Shown here: positions 14,625 to 22,826 of the stretch, piece by piece
How the letters are laid out: the number at the start of each line of letters is the position of its first letter
Position numbering within the stretch: position 1 is the stretch's first letter
Assembly: GCA_900769535.1 (NCBI GenBank)
Contig: CAAGHB010000077.1
Location: 1 to 22,887 of the forward strand
Direction: 5' to 3'
DNA: 22,887 nt
DNA from: Clostridia bacterium
Lineage (GTDB): Bacteria > Bacillota > Clostridia > Oscillospirales > Acutalibacteraceae
The notes under the pieces: generated by a model
What the model was told of the DNA's origin: nothing
Database searches by the model: none
What the model saw: only the letters and a program-made list of their open reading frames with translations
Position numbers and translations under genes: made by a program

Positions 14625-15842
14625 ATGATACATAACGGAATGGAATTTGACACCTATTTTAAAAATTATCCTGACAAGGACGGCTTTTTCGGCAAATACG
14701 GCGGTGCATATATCACAGAGGAGTTAAAGGCCGCCATGGACGAAATTACCGAGGCGTATTTCACAATCTGCAAATCGGCAAAGTTTATCAGCGAGCTTCG
14801 TCGAATCCGCAAGGAATTTCAGGGCAGACCGACGCCGATTTCGCATCTTGAACGCCTTTCGGGAAAGCTCGGTAACGTTCAGCTTTACGTAAAGCGCGAG
14901 GATCTCAACCACACCGGTGCACACAAGCTCAATCACTGTATGGGTGAGGCACTTCTCGCAAAATATATGGGCAAGAAAAAGGTTATAGCCGAAACAGGCG
15001 CAGGTCAGCACGGAGTTGCTCTTGCTACTGCGGCGGCTTATTTCGGGCTCGAATGCGATATTTACATGGGCTCGGTCGATATCAAGAAGCAGGCGCCAAA
15101 CGTTGCCCGAATGAAGATTCTCGGCGCAAACGTTATAGAGGTAACACACGGACTTGCGACCTTGAAGGAGGCGGTTGATGCCGCATTCGCCGCCTATGCG
15201 AGAGAGTATAAGGACAGCATTTATTGCATCGGTTCGGTGCTTGGCCCCCATCCCTTCCCGATGATGGTTCGCGATTTTCAGAGCGTTGTCGGTATCGAGG
15301 CAAGGGAACAGTTTATCGAAATGACGGGTGAGCTTCCCGACGCTATCGTTGCCTGTGTCGGCGGCGGCTCGAATGCGATGGGCTTTTTCTCGGGCTTCCT
15401 CAACGACCCGGTTGACATTTACGGAGTTGAGCCGCTTGGCCGCGGCGCAACCCTCGGCGACCACGCCGCCAGCTTAAAATACGGCGAGGAAGGAATCATG
15501 CATGGCTTTAACAGCTTGATGTTAAAGGACGAAAACGGCGAACCCGCACCCGTTTACTCGGTTGCAAGTGGTCTCGACTATCCCTCGTCGGGTCCTGAAC
15601 ACGCATTCCTGCACGACCTCGGTCGCGTAACCTATGACGTAATTGACGACGAGGATACTATCGACGCCTTTTTTGCACTTTCAAAGACCGAGGGAATCAT
15701 CCCCGCAATCGAAAGCTCGCACGCCGTTGCTTACGCAATCAAGCTGGCTCAAAAGATGGGTCGCGGCTCCATTCTCATCAACCTCTCGGGTAGAGGGGAT
15801 AAGGACATGGACTTTATCATCGAAAAATACGGAATCAGATAA
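14625..15842 (+). CDS. trpB: Tryptophan synthase beta subunit, stand-alone
   Basis: TrpB joins indole and L-serine into tryptophan using PLP. The 405-residue length is normal. The Schiff-base lysine is K101 in HTGAHKLNH, the catalytic glutamate E123 in AETGAGQHG, the PLP-phosphate loop GGGSN is at 246-250, and SGRGDKD is at 388-394. Some usually constant positions differ: NHCMGEA where most have NN-x-x-GQA, and GLDYPSSGPEH where most have GLDYPGVGPEH. GGAGG precedes the ATG. No trpA, trpC, trpF or other trp gene is adjacent; the gene is flanked by its T-box and a terminator. It probably salvages external indole, or works with a distant trpA. It should be induced by Trp starvation through the T-box. 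Confidence 0.95.
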   Translation: MIHNGMEFDTYFKNYPDKDGFFGKYGGAYITEELKAAMDEITEAYFTICKSAKFISELRRIRKEFQGRPTPISHLERLSGKLGNVQLYVKREDLNHTGAHKLNHCMGEALLAKYMGKKKVIAETGAGQHGVALATAAAYFGLECDIYMGSVDIKKQAPNVARMKILGANVIEVTHGLATLKEAVDAAFAAYAREYKDSIYCIGSVLGPHPFPMMVRDFQSVVGIEAREQFIEMTGELPDAIVACVGGGSNAMGFFSGFLNDPVDIYGVEPLGRGATLGDHAASLKYGEEGIMHGFNSLMLKDENGEPAPVYSVASGLDYPSSGPEHAFLHDLGRVTYDVIDDEDTIDAFFALSKTEGIIPAIESSHAVAYAIKLAQKMGRGSILINLSGRGDKDMDFIIEKYGIR

Positions 15843-15852
15843 TAAATTCATA

Positions 15853-15882
15853 ACCGACCTGTTTTCGCAGGTCGGTTTTTTG
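15853..15882 (+). terminator. Terminator after trpB
   Basis: ACCGACCTG and CAGGTCGGT form a perfect 9-bp stem around TTTTCG, followed by TTTTTT. Confidence 0.93.
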
Positions 15883-15896
15883 TGCTTTTTTGCCAC

Positions 15897-15925
15897 TTGT
15901 ATAAAGGGGTGGCTGGGTTTATAAT
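15897..15925 (+). promoter_or_regulatory. Promoter of the MATE exporter gene
   Basis: TTGTAT (15897-15902), a 17-base spacer and a perfect TATAAT (15920-15925), about 46 bases before the ATG. Confidence 0.75.
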
Positions 15926-15971
15926 ACGTTGGTAGAGAAATTTTTTTGTCGAAAAAAGGGGTGAGGAGCAG

Positions 15972-17306
15972 ATGGCACGAAAATTGACCGAGGGCAGACC
16001 GTCAAAGGTGCTTTTCCTTTTCGCGATGCCGATTTTACTGAGTACGGTTTTTCAGCAGCTTTATACCATAGCCGACAGCGTTATCGCAGGTAAATTCGCG
16101 GGTGAAAGCGCGCTTGCGGCGATTGGCGCCTCCTATCCCGTGACAATGATTTTTATGGCGGTTGCCTTTGGCTCCAATACCGGCTGCTCGATTATTATTT
16201 CACAGCTTTTTGGCGCAGGTCGGGTACGCGAAATGAAAACGGCGGTCAGTACCGCCATGATTACTCTGGCGGCGTTGGCGTCGGTGCTTTCGGTGGGTGC
16301 GCTCATTTTTGCGCCCCGGATTATGTCGGCGATGAATACGCCGACCAATATCTCCGCCGAGGCGACCGAATATTTCAGAATTTATATCGGCGGATTCCTT
16401 TTTCTCGCCCTTTATAATATCGCTAACGGTGCATTTACCGCCCTCGGCGATTCAAAGACGCCCCTTTGGTTCCTTATCGCCTCATCGGTGGCAAACGTTG
16501 CGCTCGATTACCTCTTTGTCGCCGAGTATGATTGGGGCGTCGCCGGCGCCGCTTGGGCTACATTTATTACACAGGGGTTGGCTTGCATTTTTGCCGTGGT
16601 GACGCTTGTTGTAAGACTCGGAAAAATGCAGTCGGAGAAACACGAGATTTTTTCATTCGCCATGCTGCGTAATCTTGTCCGTGTTTCGAGCCAAACTATT
16701 ACGCAGCAGAGCTTCGTTTCGGTCGGCAATATGCTTGTTCAGTGGCTGATAAACGGCTACGGCTCGGCTGTTATTGCAGGATTTTCCGCCGTTATGAAGC
16801 TGAATACCTTTGCCGTGACGAGTATTTACACAATGTGCCGAGCCATGTCGGCATTTACGGCGCAAAACGTTGGCGCAGGGAACTATGACCGTGTCAAAAA
16901 GGGCTATCGTTCGGCGGTGCTTATCAGCGCGGCGGTTGCGGGATTTTTTACGGCGGGATATATGATTTTCGGTGAGTTTTTCGTTTCGATGTTTCTTGAA
17001 TCGGGTAGCGGAGGCGAAGCGCTTAAAGTCGGCGCCGAATGTATAAAAATTATCGCGTCCTTTTATGTCGTCGTGTCGATAAAGCTGGTCAGCGATGCCG
17101 TAACAAGCGGCGCAGGGGCCATGAAGCTTTTTGCAATCGCGACCTTTGCCGACCTGCTGCTTAGGGTTGGTCTGTCTTACGCGTTGGCGCCCTTCTACGA
17201 TATCACAGGGGTTGCTTTTGCGTGGATAATCGGCTGGACGGTTGCCGCCGTAATGTCATATTGCTTCTATCGATTCGGAAACTGGCGCGGAAAGAAGCTG
17301 GCGTGA
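15972..17306 (+). CDS. MATE family multidrug/Na+ or H+ antiporter
   Basis: A 444-residue inner-membrane exporter with about twelve hydrophobic helices, the normal MATE size. Family marks include P20, QQLYTIADSVIAGKF with D35 in helix 1, and GDSKTPLWF...N175...D179 in the middle of the N-lobe. MATE proteins expel cationic drugs or metabolites using a Na+ or H+ gradient. The Firmicutes branch with this N-terminus is mostly uncharacterised, so the substrate is open. The ATG follows GTGAGGAG closely. It has its own promoter and terminator, so it is a single-gene unit unrelated to trpB upstream and the phage module downstream. Confidence 0.92.
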   Translation: MARKLTEGRPSKVLFLFAMPILLSTVFQQLYTIADSVIAGKFAGESALAAIGASYPVTMIFMAVAFGSNTGCSIIISQLFGAGRVREMKTAVSTAMITLAALASVLSVGALIFAPRIMSAMNTPTNISAEATEYFRIYIGGFLFLALYNIANGAFTALGDSKTPLWFLIASSVANVALDYLFVAEYDWGVAGAAWATFITQGLACIFAVVTLVVRLGKMQSEKHEIFSFAMLRNLVRVSSQTITQQSFVSVGNMLVQWLINGYGSAVIAGFSAVMKLNTFAVTSIYTMCRAMSAFTAQNVGAGNYDRVKKGYRSAVLISAAVAGFFTAGYMIFGEFFVSMFLESGSGGEALKVGAECIKIIASFYVVVSIKLVSDAVTSGAGAMKLFAIATFADLLLRVGLSYALAPFYDITGVAFAWIIGWTVAAVMSYCFYRFGNWRGKKLA

Positions 17307-17330
17307 AAAAACTGAATAGAAAAAATAAAA

Positions 17331-17381
17331 GTGACCACTCCTTTTGAAGTAAAAGGGCGGTCACTTTTTTTATATTATGGG
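17331..17381 (+). terminator. Terminator after the MATE gene
   Basis: GTGACC and CCTTTT pair with AAAAGG and GGTCAC (17331-17373), followed by a run of T. It separates the chromosomal genes from the phage module. Confidence 0.92.
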
Positions 17382-17498
17382 GGTAACCTGAAAGATTGCG
17401 CGGCAGGTCAAAAGGACGATGCCGACTACGTCACCACACAAAAAACGGGCCCGTCAGAACTTCCCCCCTTGATGACAGTATATGACCGAAACTATCTC

Positions 17499-17528
17499 TT
17501 GACACAAAAAAATCAAATCCTGTCATAG
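17499..17528 (+). promoter_or_regulatory. Possible promoter of the phage module
   Basis: A perfect TTGACA (17499-17504) is followed after 18 bases by TCATAG (17523-17528), a poor -10. No better candidate is seen between the MATE terminator and the portal gene. Confidence 0.4.
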
Positions 17529-17560
17529 AATGTCAGGGTCAAAAGATGATATGGTGTATT

Positions 17561-17682
17561 CGGAGCAAAAGTGAGATACCGGCCGGTTCCGGAGCACTCA
17601 CAAAGGCAGAAACTGCAAATTTCTTCTATGTGAGTCTCCTTTGGCTGACTTTTTTTGCCGCAGAAATTGGCGGCGTAAGGAG
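17561..17682 (+). other. Hairpin-rich leader before the portal gene
   Basis: No credible ORF lies here. Visible structures are the palindrome ACCGGCCGGT (17578-17587), a perfect 7-bp stem ACTCACA/TGTGAGT (17596-17602 with 17629-17635) enclosing GCAG-AAA-CTGC, and CTCCTT/AAGGAG (17636-17641 with 17677-17682) enclosing GCCGC/GCGGC. GTGAG at 17571-17575 competes for CTCAC at 17597-17601. A T run at 17650-17656 follows a weak AGTC/GACT stem. It may be an attenuator-like leader or a packaging or regulatory RNA. Function unknown. Confidence 0.45.
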
Positions 17683-17729
17683 TTGGCGACACTTTTGGCT
17701 CTTTTTTTATATTTAAAAGGAGTGATAAG

Positions 17730-19475
17730 ATGCAAAAATCAAGTCGGATTGCGCCCGAAGCCGTTTTTGCCGAATTCAAGGCGGCAAGGGAGCACAAGGA
17801 GCTTATCGGCGAAAAGGGAATTTACGAGCAGACGAAGGTGAACGAGCGCTTTTTTATCGGTGACCAGTGGCACGGGGCCCGTTGCGGCACCGACCGTCCG
17901 CTTGTACGTCATAACGTAATAAAGCGTATCGGTGATTATAAAATGGCGGCAATCACCGCTAATCTCGTTACCGTTTCCTTTTCGGCCGACGGCGTTCCGA
18001 ATACAATCGAGCTGACAAAAACCACCGATGCCTTCCGCAAAAAAATGGCAATGGGCGAACAGCCCGAAAATATGTCATACGAGGAGGAGACGGCCCTCGT
18101 TATGTCGGCGCTCGGAGATTATTACCGAGTGACCGAGGAGCGTCTGCGCTATGCAAAGCTGCGCTTTGATGCGCTTAAAAACGCTTATATTTCCGGTACC
18201 GGTCTCGTTTACACCTATTGGGACAGCGAGTGCGACACGGGGCTGTATGCCGACCTTGAACGTAAATGCGCCATCAAGGGTGACATTGCTTGCGAGGTGC
18301 TTGACGTAGAAAACGTTTATTTCGGTGACAGCTCGATTGAAGAGGTACAAAAGCAGCCGTATATAATCATTTCGCAGAGAAAGCGAATTGACGAGCTTAA
18401 AGCGCTTGCCAAAAAATACGGCAGACCGCAGAGCGAAATCGAGGCAATCGGTGACGCAGAGTCGGATGACGGAGAAAAGACAACCCTTCTCACAAAAATG
18501 TGGAAGGAGCCGAACGAGCAAGGAGAAATGACCGTAAAGGCGGTGCAGGTTGTAAACGGAGCAACCGTTAGACCTGTTTTTGATATGAAAATACGCCTCT
18601 ATCCTCTTGCAAAGTTTAATTGGCAGGACCGTAAAAACTCCGCATACGGTGACAGCGAAATCACCTATCTCATCCCGAACCAAATCGCAATCAACCGAAT
18701 GCTGACGGCAAACGTTTGGGCAGTTATGATGATGGGTATGCCGATTATGACGGTAAACGGCGACATCGTAAACGGCCCCGTTACCAACGACCCCGGCCAG
18801 ATTATAAAGGTGTTTGGCTCACCCGAGGAGGCAAGGTCGGCGATAAACTATATTTCGCCGCCTAATTTTTCGCCCAGCTTCGAAAGCAATATTTCGTCCC
18901 TCGTTTCAAATACACTCGTTCAGTCGGGCGCAAACGAAGCCGCACTCGGCGACATCAGCCCGAACAATACCTCGGCTATCATTGCCGTTCGTGAGGCGGC
19001 TATGATGCCTCTCGATACCGTCAGAAGCCGATTCTATATGTTCTGTGAGGACGTTGCAAGAATTTGGGCTGAATTCTGGATTTCGATGTATGGCCCCCGT
19101 TCCTTAAAAATCATTGACGAAAACGGAACCTGGTATATGCCCTTTGACAGCGAACGTTACCGTCGGCTTATTATCAGCACGAGGGTTGACGTTGGCGCAG
19201 GTACCGTTTGGAGCGAAAGCCAGTCGATAAAGACGCTTGACAACCTCCTTTCACGCGGCGCCATAACCTTGAAGCAGTATTTGAAACGCCTTCCCGATGG
19301 AATTATTACCGACGTGGACGGACTTATCAAGGAGCTTGACGGTGCGCCCATCGAAATTGAACGAAAAAAGAGCGAGGCGGAAATTTTCGTTGACACGGTC
19401 GAGAGCAACGTAGGAGACCTCACCGACAGCGAAGTTATCGCCATTGAGGAGCTTGCAAAGGGGGTAGGGATATGA
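17730..19475 (+). CDS. Phage portal protein, P22-type
   Basis: A 581-residue protein resembling the P22-type portal family, the ring at the capsid vertex through which DNA is packaged. Typical features are an N-terminal helical part with FFIGDQWHGARC (about 41-52) and RHNVIKRIGDYKMA (about 60-73), a mid-protein LDVENVYFGDSSIEEVQKQPYI stretch (about 192-213), and IPNQIAINRMLTANVWAVMM followed by QSGANEAALGDISPNNTSAI (from about 312 to 416). The C-terminal region carries LDNLLSRGAITLKQYLKRLP. The ATG follows AAAAGGAG. It is the first gene of the module, and its stop overlaps the next start by 4 bases. No coat or scaffold gene follows. Confidence 0.83.
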   Translation: MQKSSRIAPEAVFAEFKAAREHKELIGEKGIYEQTKVNERFFIGDQWHGARCGTDRPLVRHNVIKRIGDYKMAAITANLVTVSFSADGVPNTIELTKTTDAFRKKMAMGEQPENMSYEEETALVMSALGDYYRVTEERLRYAKLRFDALKNAYISGTGLVYTYWDSECDTGLYADLERKCAIKGDIACEVLDVENVYFGDSSIEEVQKQPYIIISQRKRIDELKALAKKYGRPQSEIEAIGDAESDDGEKTTLLTKMWKEPNEQGEMTVKAVQVVNGATVRPVFDMKIRLYPLAKFNWQDRKNSAYGDSEITYLIPNQIAINRMLTANVWAVMMMGMPIMTVNGDIVNGPVTNDPGQIIKVFGSPEEARSAINYISPPNFSPSFESNISSLVSNTLVQSGANEAALGDISPNNTSAIIAVREAAMMPLDTVRSRFYMFCEDVARIWAEFWISMYGPRSLKIIDENGTWYMPFDSERYRRLIISTRVDVGAGTVWSESQSIKTLDNLLSRGAITLKQYLKRLPDGIITDVDGLIKELDGAPIEIERKKSEAEIFVDTVESNVGDLTDSEVIAIEELAKGVGI

Positions 19476-19816
19476 CGGCGGCAAACGTGTTTTCGAGGGC
19501 GCTTACCCTTCTCGGCTATACAGGTGACAGCCATACCGAGAGCTTAAAGCAGAGGGCGATTCCCCTTATCAACGCGGCATATATCGACGTGTGCAGGGCA
19601 AAAAACATTGAGTTTTTGCCCATAAAGGCGCTGTCCGACCAGCTGAGCGTTGACGAGGTGACTTCGCTTGACGTGCTGGTTTACGGGGTGGCAATGTTTA
19701 TCGCGCAGAGTGAGGGGGATACCGAAATCGGCGCCTATTACTGCGACCTATATAATCGAAAGAGGGCAACCCTTGCCACCACCGACCGTATAATCGACGT
19801 GTTGCCACGTGGATAA
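19472..19816 (+). CDS. Small phage head-tail connector-like protein
   Basis: A 114-residue protein starting in the ATGA overlap with the portal stop. It is mostly helical, with FSRALTLLGYTGD at the N-terminus, ALPI-type helix KQRAIPLINAAYIDVCR (about 26-42) and a C-terminal IGAYYCDLYNRKRATLA. This pattern resembles small proteins coded next to P22-type portals that act as head-completion or tail-adaptor (gp4-like) factors in Firmicutes phages. The assignment is by general resemblance and position and is uncertain. The end overlaps the terminase start by 8 bases. Confidence 0.62.
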   Translation: MTAANVFSRALTLLGYTGDSHTESLKQRAIPLINAAYIDVCRAKNIEFLPIKALSDQLSVDEVTSLDVLVYGVAMFIAQSEGDTEIGAYYCDLYNRKRATLATTDRIIDVLPRG

Positions 19817-21110
19817 GCGGCTGAGCGAAATTGTCGGCGGCGGATACGATAAGTTTTGGACGGACAAAAAGAGGTATAGGGTGCTTAAAGGGGGGAAGGG
19901 GTCGAAAAAATCGACCACCTGCGCCCTTAATTTTATCCTTCGGCTGATGAAATACAGCGGCGCAAATCTGCTTTGTGTGAGGCAGGTAATGGACACCCAC
20001 CGTTCGTCCACTTTCGCCCAGCTAAACTGGGCAATAGAAAAGCTCGGCGTAGGGGAGCTTTGGAAGGCAACGGTGTCTCCGATGGAGCTGACATATCTTC
20101 CAACGGGGCAAAAGATACTGTTTCGCGGCTTTGACGACCCGCTGAAACTTGCCTCAACCACCGTAGCAAACGGTCATTTATGCTGGGTTTGGGTGGAGGA
20201 GGCGTATGAAATCGAGCAGGAGTCGGCGTTTGATAAGCTTGACCTTTCGGTGCCGAGAGGAAGCCTGCCTGAGCCCCTTTTTAAGCAGACGACCATTACC
20301 TTTAACCCTTGGAGTGAGCATCATTGGCTGAAAAGCCGATTTTTTGACAGGGAAAACGAGGCCGTTTCGACCTATTCAACTACCTACAAGGATAACGAGT
20401 TTCTCGACGCTACCGACATAGCGGTTTTTGACGCTATGCGCGTTAATAATCCGCGCAGATATGCTGTCGCAGGGCTCGGCGAATGGGGGGTCAGCGACGG
20501 GCTGGTGTTTGAAAATTGGCGGAGTGAGGACTTTCGTCTTGACGAGGTCGAGAGGGGCAAGGAGTGGCAATTTCGGCATATTTTCGGGCTCGATTACGGA
20601 TATACAAACGACCCGACGGCGTTTATTGCGGCGGCTGTAAATCAGGTGGAAAAGCGGCTTTATATCTATGACGAGCATTATGAAAGGCGGATGCTTAATT
20701 CCGATATAGCCGAGATGATACGGCGCAAGGGCTACTCGAAGGAGCGTATCCGAGCCGACTCCGCCGAGCCGAAATCAAACGACGATTTAAGGCGGCTCGG
20801 CATAACGAGGATAGTCCCGTCGGAAAAGGGCAGAGACAGCATTATAAACGGGATTGTCGGTATTCAGGAGTATGAAATTATCGTTCACCCTCTATGCAAA
20901 AATACGCTTAAAGAGCTCGGCAGTTACAGATTTAAGCGGCTGAAAGACGGGGGTATGGACAGATATCCCGTTGACAGCGACAATCATCTCATGGACGCGC
21001 TGAGATACGCCTTTCAGGACGTTCGCGGCTTTAATCCAACCGAACCGAAGAGGAGACAGAGGGGCGAAGGGCTCATATCTTCATCCGATTTTAAGGGCGG
21101 CTGGACATAA
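19809..21110 (+). CDS. terL: Phage terminase large subunit (PBSX/Terminase_6 type)
   Basis: The packaging motor, with an ATPase that pumps DNA through the portal and a nuclease that cuts it. In the 433 residues, the Walker A-like motif KGGKGSKKST is at 27-36, and Walker B CWVWVEEA is at about 125-132 with the catalytic acidic pair E130/E131. The RNase H-like nuclease has D262 in GLDYGYTNDPTAF, D317 in RADSAEPKS and D396 in DNHLMDALRYA. All catalytic sites look intact. The start is GTG at 19809, inside the previous gene, without a clear ribosome binding site, which implies translational coupling. The usual order is small terminase, large terminase, portal; here the large terminase follows the portal, and no small terminase is seen. 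Confidence 0.93.
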   Translation: MDKRLSEIVGGGYDKFWTDKKRYRVLKGGKGSKKSTTCALNFILRLMKYSGANLLCVRQVMDTHRSSTFAQLNWAIEKLGVGELWKATVSPMELTYLPTGQKILFRGFDDPLKLASTTVANGHLCWVWVEEAYEIEQESAFDKLDLSVPRGSLPEPLFKQTTITFNPWSEHHWLKSRFFDRENEAVSTYSTTYKDNEFLDATDIAVFDAMRVNNPRRYAVAGLGEWGVSDGLVFENWRSEDFRLDEVERGKEWQFRHIFGLDYGYTNDPTAFIAAAVNQVEKRLYIYDEHYERRMLNSDIAEMIRRKGYSKERIRADSAEPKSNDDLRRLGITRIVPSEKGRDSIINGIVGIQEYEIIVHPLCKNTLKELGSYRFKRLKDGGMDRYPVDSDNHLMDALRYAFQDVRGFNPTEPKRRQRGEGLISSSDFKGGWT

Positions 21111-21134
21111 AAATACAAAAAAAGGAGAAATGAA

Positions 21135-22826
21135 ATGAGAAAATTAAATTATACGGTTGGCATCGATTCCATAAGCCCCGATACCGCGCAGTTTGGCGGC
21201 GTTCAGGGCGAACACAATGCCACCGATATTGAAATTACGCTCACGGACGAGCTTGTTTTAGCGCTTACGGGGCTTATCGGCGAGGTTTATTACCGCGTTG
21301 ACCTTGTTGACGGCGCAGGTGCTCATTATATAGGCGAGCCGATTGCTTTTGGCGGAGAAAACAAGATAAGTTATCAGGTTCCGCAGTCGGCAACTGCTGA
21401 GGGCGGAAACGCAGAGGTGCGACTTGTATTTTCGGAGGTTGAAGGCAGTGAGACAAACAGTGTTATTTATACCTTCGGAATGCGGCTGTACTTTGAGCCG
21501 AGTTTTCACGGCGACGAGACCGAGGTAAAGGCGGTAGCCGACCTTTCAGGGCTGGTAAAAAAGGCAAGTGACTGCGCAGAAAGCGCCGAAAGGTCGGCCG
21601 TATTAGCCAAAAATGCCTCCTGTTTGGCGGGACAGTCGCTTGAAGAAATAGATGAAATTATTTTTGATACGCTGGACAGCTTAAAGGAAAGCGGACAATT
21701 CGACGGCAAGGACGGCAAGGACGGAACACCTGCTACACATTGTTGGAACGGTACGGTGCTGACAGTTGCCTCGGCGAGCGGAACCTCGTCGGCTGACCTC
21801 AAAGGTGAAAAGGGTGACAAGGGCGCAAAGGGTGATACGGGAAGCACAGGTCCGAAAGGCGCAAAGGGCGACAAGGGCGACAGAGGAGCCCCCTTTACCT
21901 ATGCTGACTTTACCGCGGCGCAGCTTGCCGCTTTGACAGGGCCGAAGGGCGACACGGGACCGCAGGGAGAAAAAGGCGACAAGGGCGAAAAAGGCGAAAC
22001 AGGAGCGCAGGGTATCCAGGGCAAGCCGGGGCTTGACTGGAAGGGCGAATGGGATGCAACTAAAAATTATATGAACGGTGACATCGTTTCCTATAACGGC
22101 TCGTCCTACGTTTGCGCAATTGACGGGTTGCCAGAAGGTATTTATCCCGGCGAGGATGAGCAGCATTGGGCATTGCTTGCTGAAAAAGGCGACAAGGGCG
22201 ACGGTTACATCCTGACCGACGAGGACAAGGGCGAAATTGCAGCCCGAGTCAGCGGAGATTTTGTTTCATATTCTGAGGACGTTAGCGAAATTCTTACCGC
22301 CGAGCAGAAAGAGACGGCGCGAAAAAATATTGGTGCAGCTCCTTTGGAAGCGTGGGAAACAATCGCAGATATTACACTTGAAGAAGCAATTACAATTATA
22401 AAAATCGACCAAGATACAAATGGTCAAGAGTTTTCGTTAAAACGAGCAAAAATTGTTATTGATACCGATAACACAACAAGCTTTTATACGGCAACAGGCA
22501 CTTTAATTATGGGTTTATTGTCAGCGGAAACGGGCGGTTCAGTACGAGCAATGTATTTGGCAAACTTTATACCGAACACAGCGAATAAATATAGCAGGGC
22601 GTTTTTTGAAATTGAACTTGTTGACGGTATGGCGTTTGTTTCGGGCTGTTGTAAAAACAATTTAAACGCATTAAACAATACCGAAATTGGTTCGTCATTT
22701 GCTAAATATAGCAATCTTCCTTTTGCGATAAATAAAGGTATTATTAATGACATTCGATTTACAACAGCACATAAAGACGGCTTTGCTGTCGGTACACATA
22801 TAAAGGTATTGGGGGTTAGAGCATAA
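21135..22826 (+). CDS. Collagen-repeat phage tail fibre/baseplate protein (BppU-like N-terminus)
   Basis: This 563-residue protein is a chain of modules. Residues 1-125 form a beta-rich domain like the N-terminus of baseplate upper proteins (BppU type). A helical linker (about 130-185) follows. Collagen-like Gly-X-Y repeats occupy about 188-199, 224-251 and 269-299, with a short one at 350-356. Between them, 300-350 (DWKGEWDATKNYMNGDIVSY and QHWALL) resembles a carbohydrate-binding CBM5/12-type domain with conserved Trp/Tyr. LTAEQKETARKNIGAA (387-402) is a common phage-fibre linker. The C-terminal 160 residues are probably the receptor-binding tip. They are encoded by more AT-rich DNA than the rest, as in tip-swapping phages. 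AAAGGAG precedes the ATG. Confidence 0.82.
   Translation: MRKLNYTVGIDSISPDTAQFGGVQGEHNATDIEITLTDELVLALTGLIGEVYYRVDLVDGAGAHYIGEPIAFGGENKISYQVPQSATAEGGNAEVRLVFSEVEGSETNSVIYTFGMRLYFEPSFHGDETEVKAVADLSGLVKKASDCAESAERSAVLAKNASCLAGQSLEEIDEIIFDTLDSLKESGQFDGKDGKDGTPATHCWNGTVLTVASASGTSSADLKGEKGDKGAKGDTGSTGPKGAKGDKGDRGAPFTYADFTAAQLAALTGPKGDTGPQGEKGDKGEKGETGAQGIQGKPGLDWKGEWDATKNYMNGDIVSYNGSSYVCAIDGLPEGIYPGEDEQHWALLAEKGDKGDGYILTDEDKGEIAARVSGDFVSYSEDVSEILTAEQKETARKNIGAAPLEAWETIADITLEEAITIIKIDQDTNGQEFSLKRAKIVIDTDNTTSFYTATGTLIMGLLSAETGGSVRAMYLANFIPNTANKYSRAFFEIELVDGMAFVSGCCKNNLNALNNTEIGSSFAKYSNLPFAINKGIINDIRFTTAHKDGFAVGTHIKVLGVRA

Noticed and set aside
14426..14635. 69-codon ORF upstream of trpB
   Set aside because: It starts in the T-box sequence, reads through the terminator and overlaps the trpB start; no ribosome binding site.
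14724..15464. 246-codon reverse ORF inside trpB
   Set aside because: Antisense shadow; trpB reading frame carries all known motifs.
17578..17602. GGTTCC segment suggesting a tRNA T-arm and phage attachment site
   Set aside because: No acceptor, D or anticodon arms can be built around it; no tRNA gene was found in the window.
17641..17841. 66-codon forward ORF overlapping the portal start
   Set aside because: Different frame from the portal gene, no ribosome binding site, and it runs through the hairpin-rich leader.
21690..22020. Short tandem AAGGGCGACAAGGGCGA-like repeats resembling a repeat array
   Set aside because: They are in-frame Gly-X-Y codons of a collagen-like stalk, with no spacers, so not CRISPR or satellite DNA.
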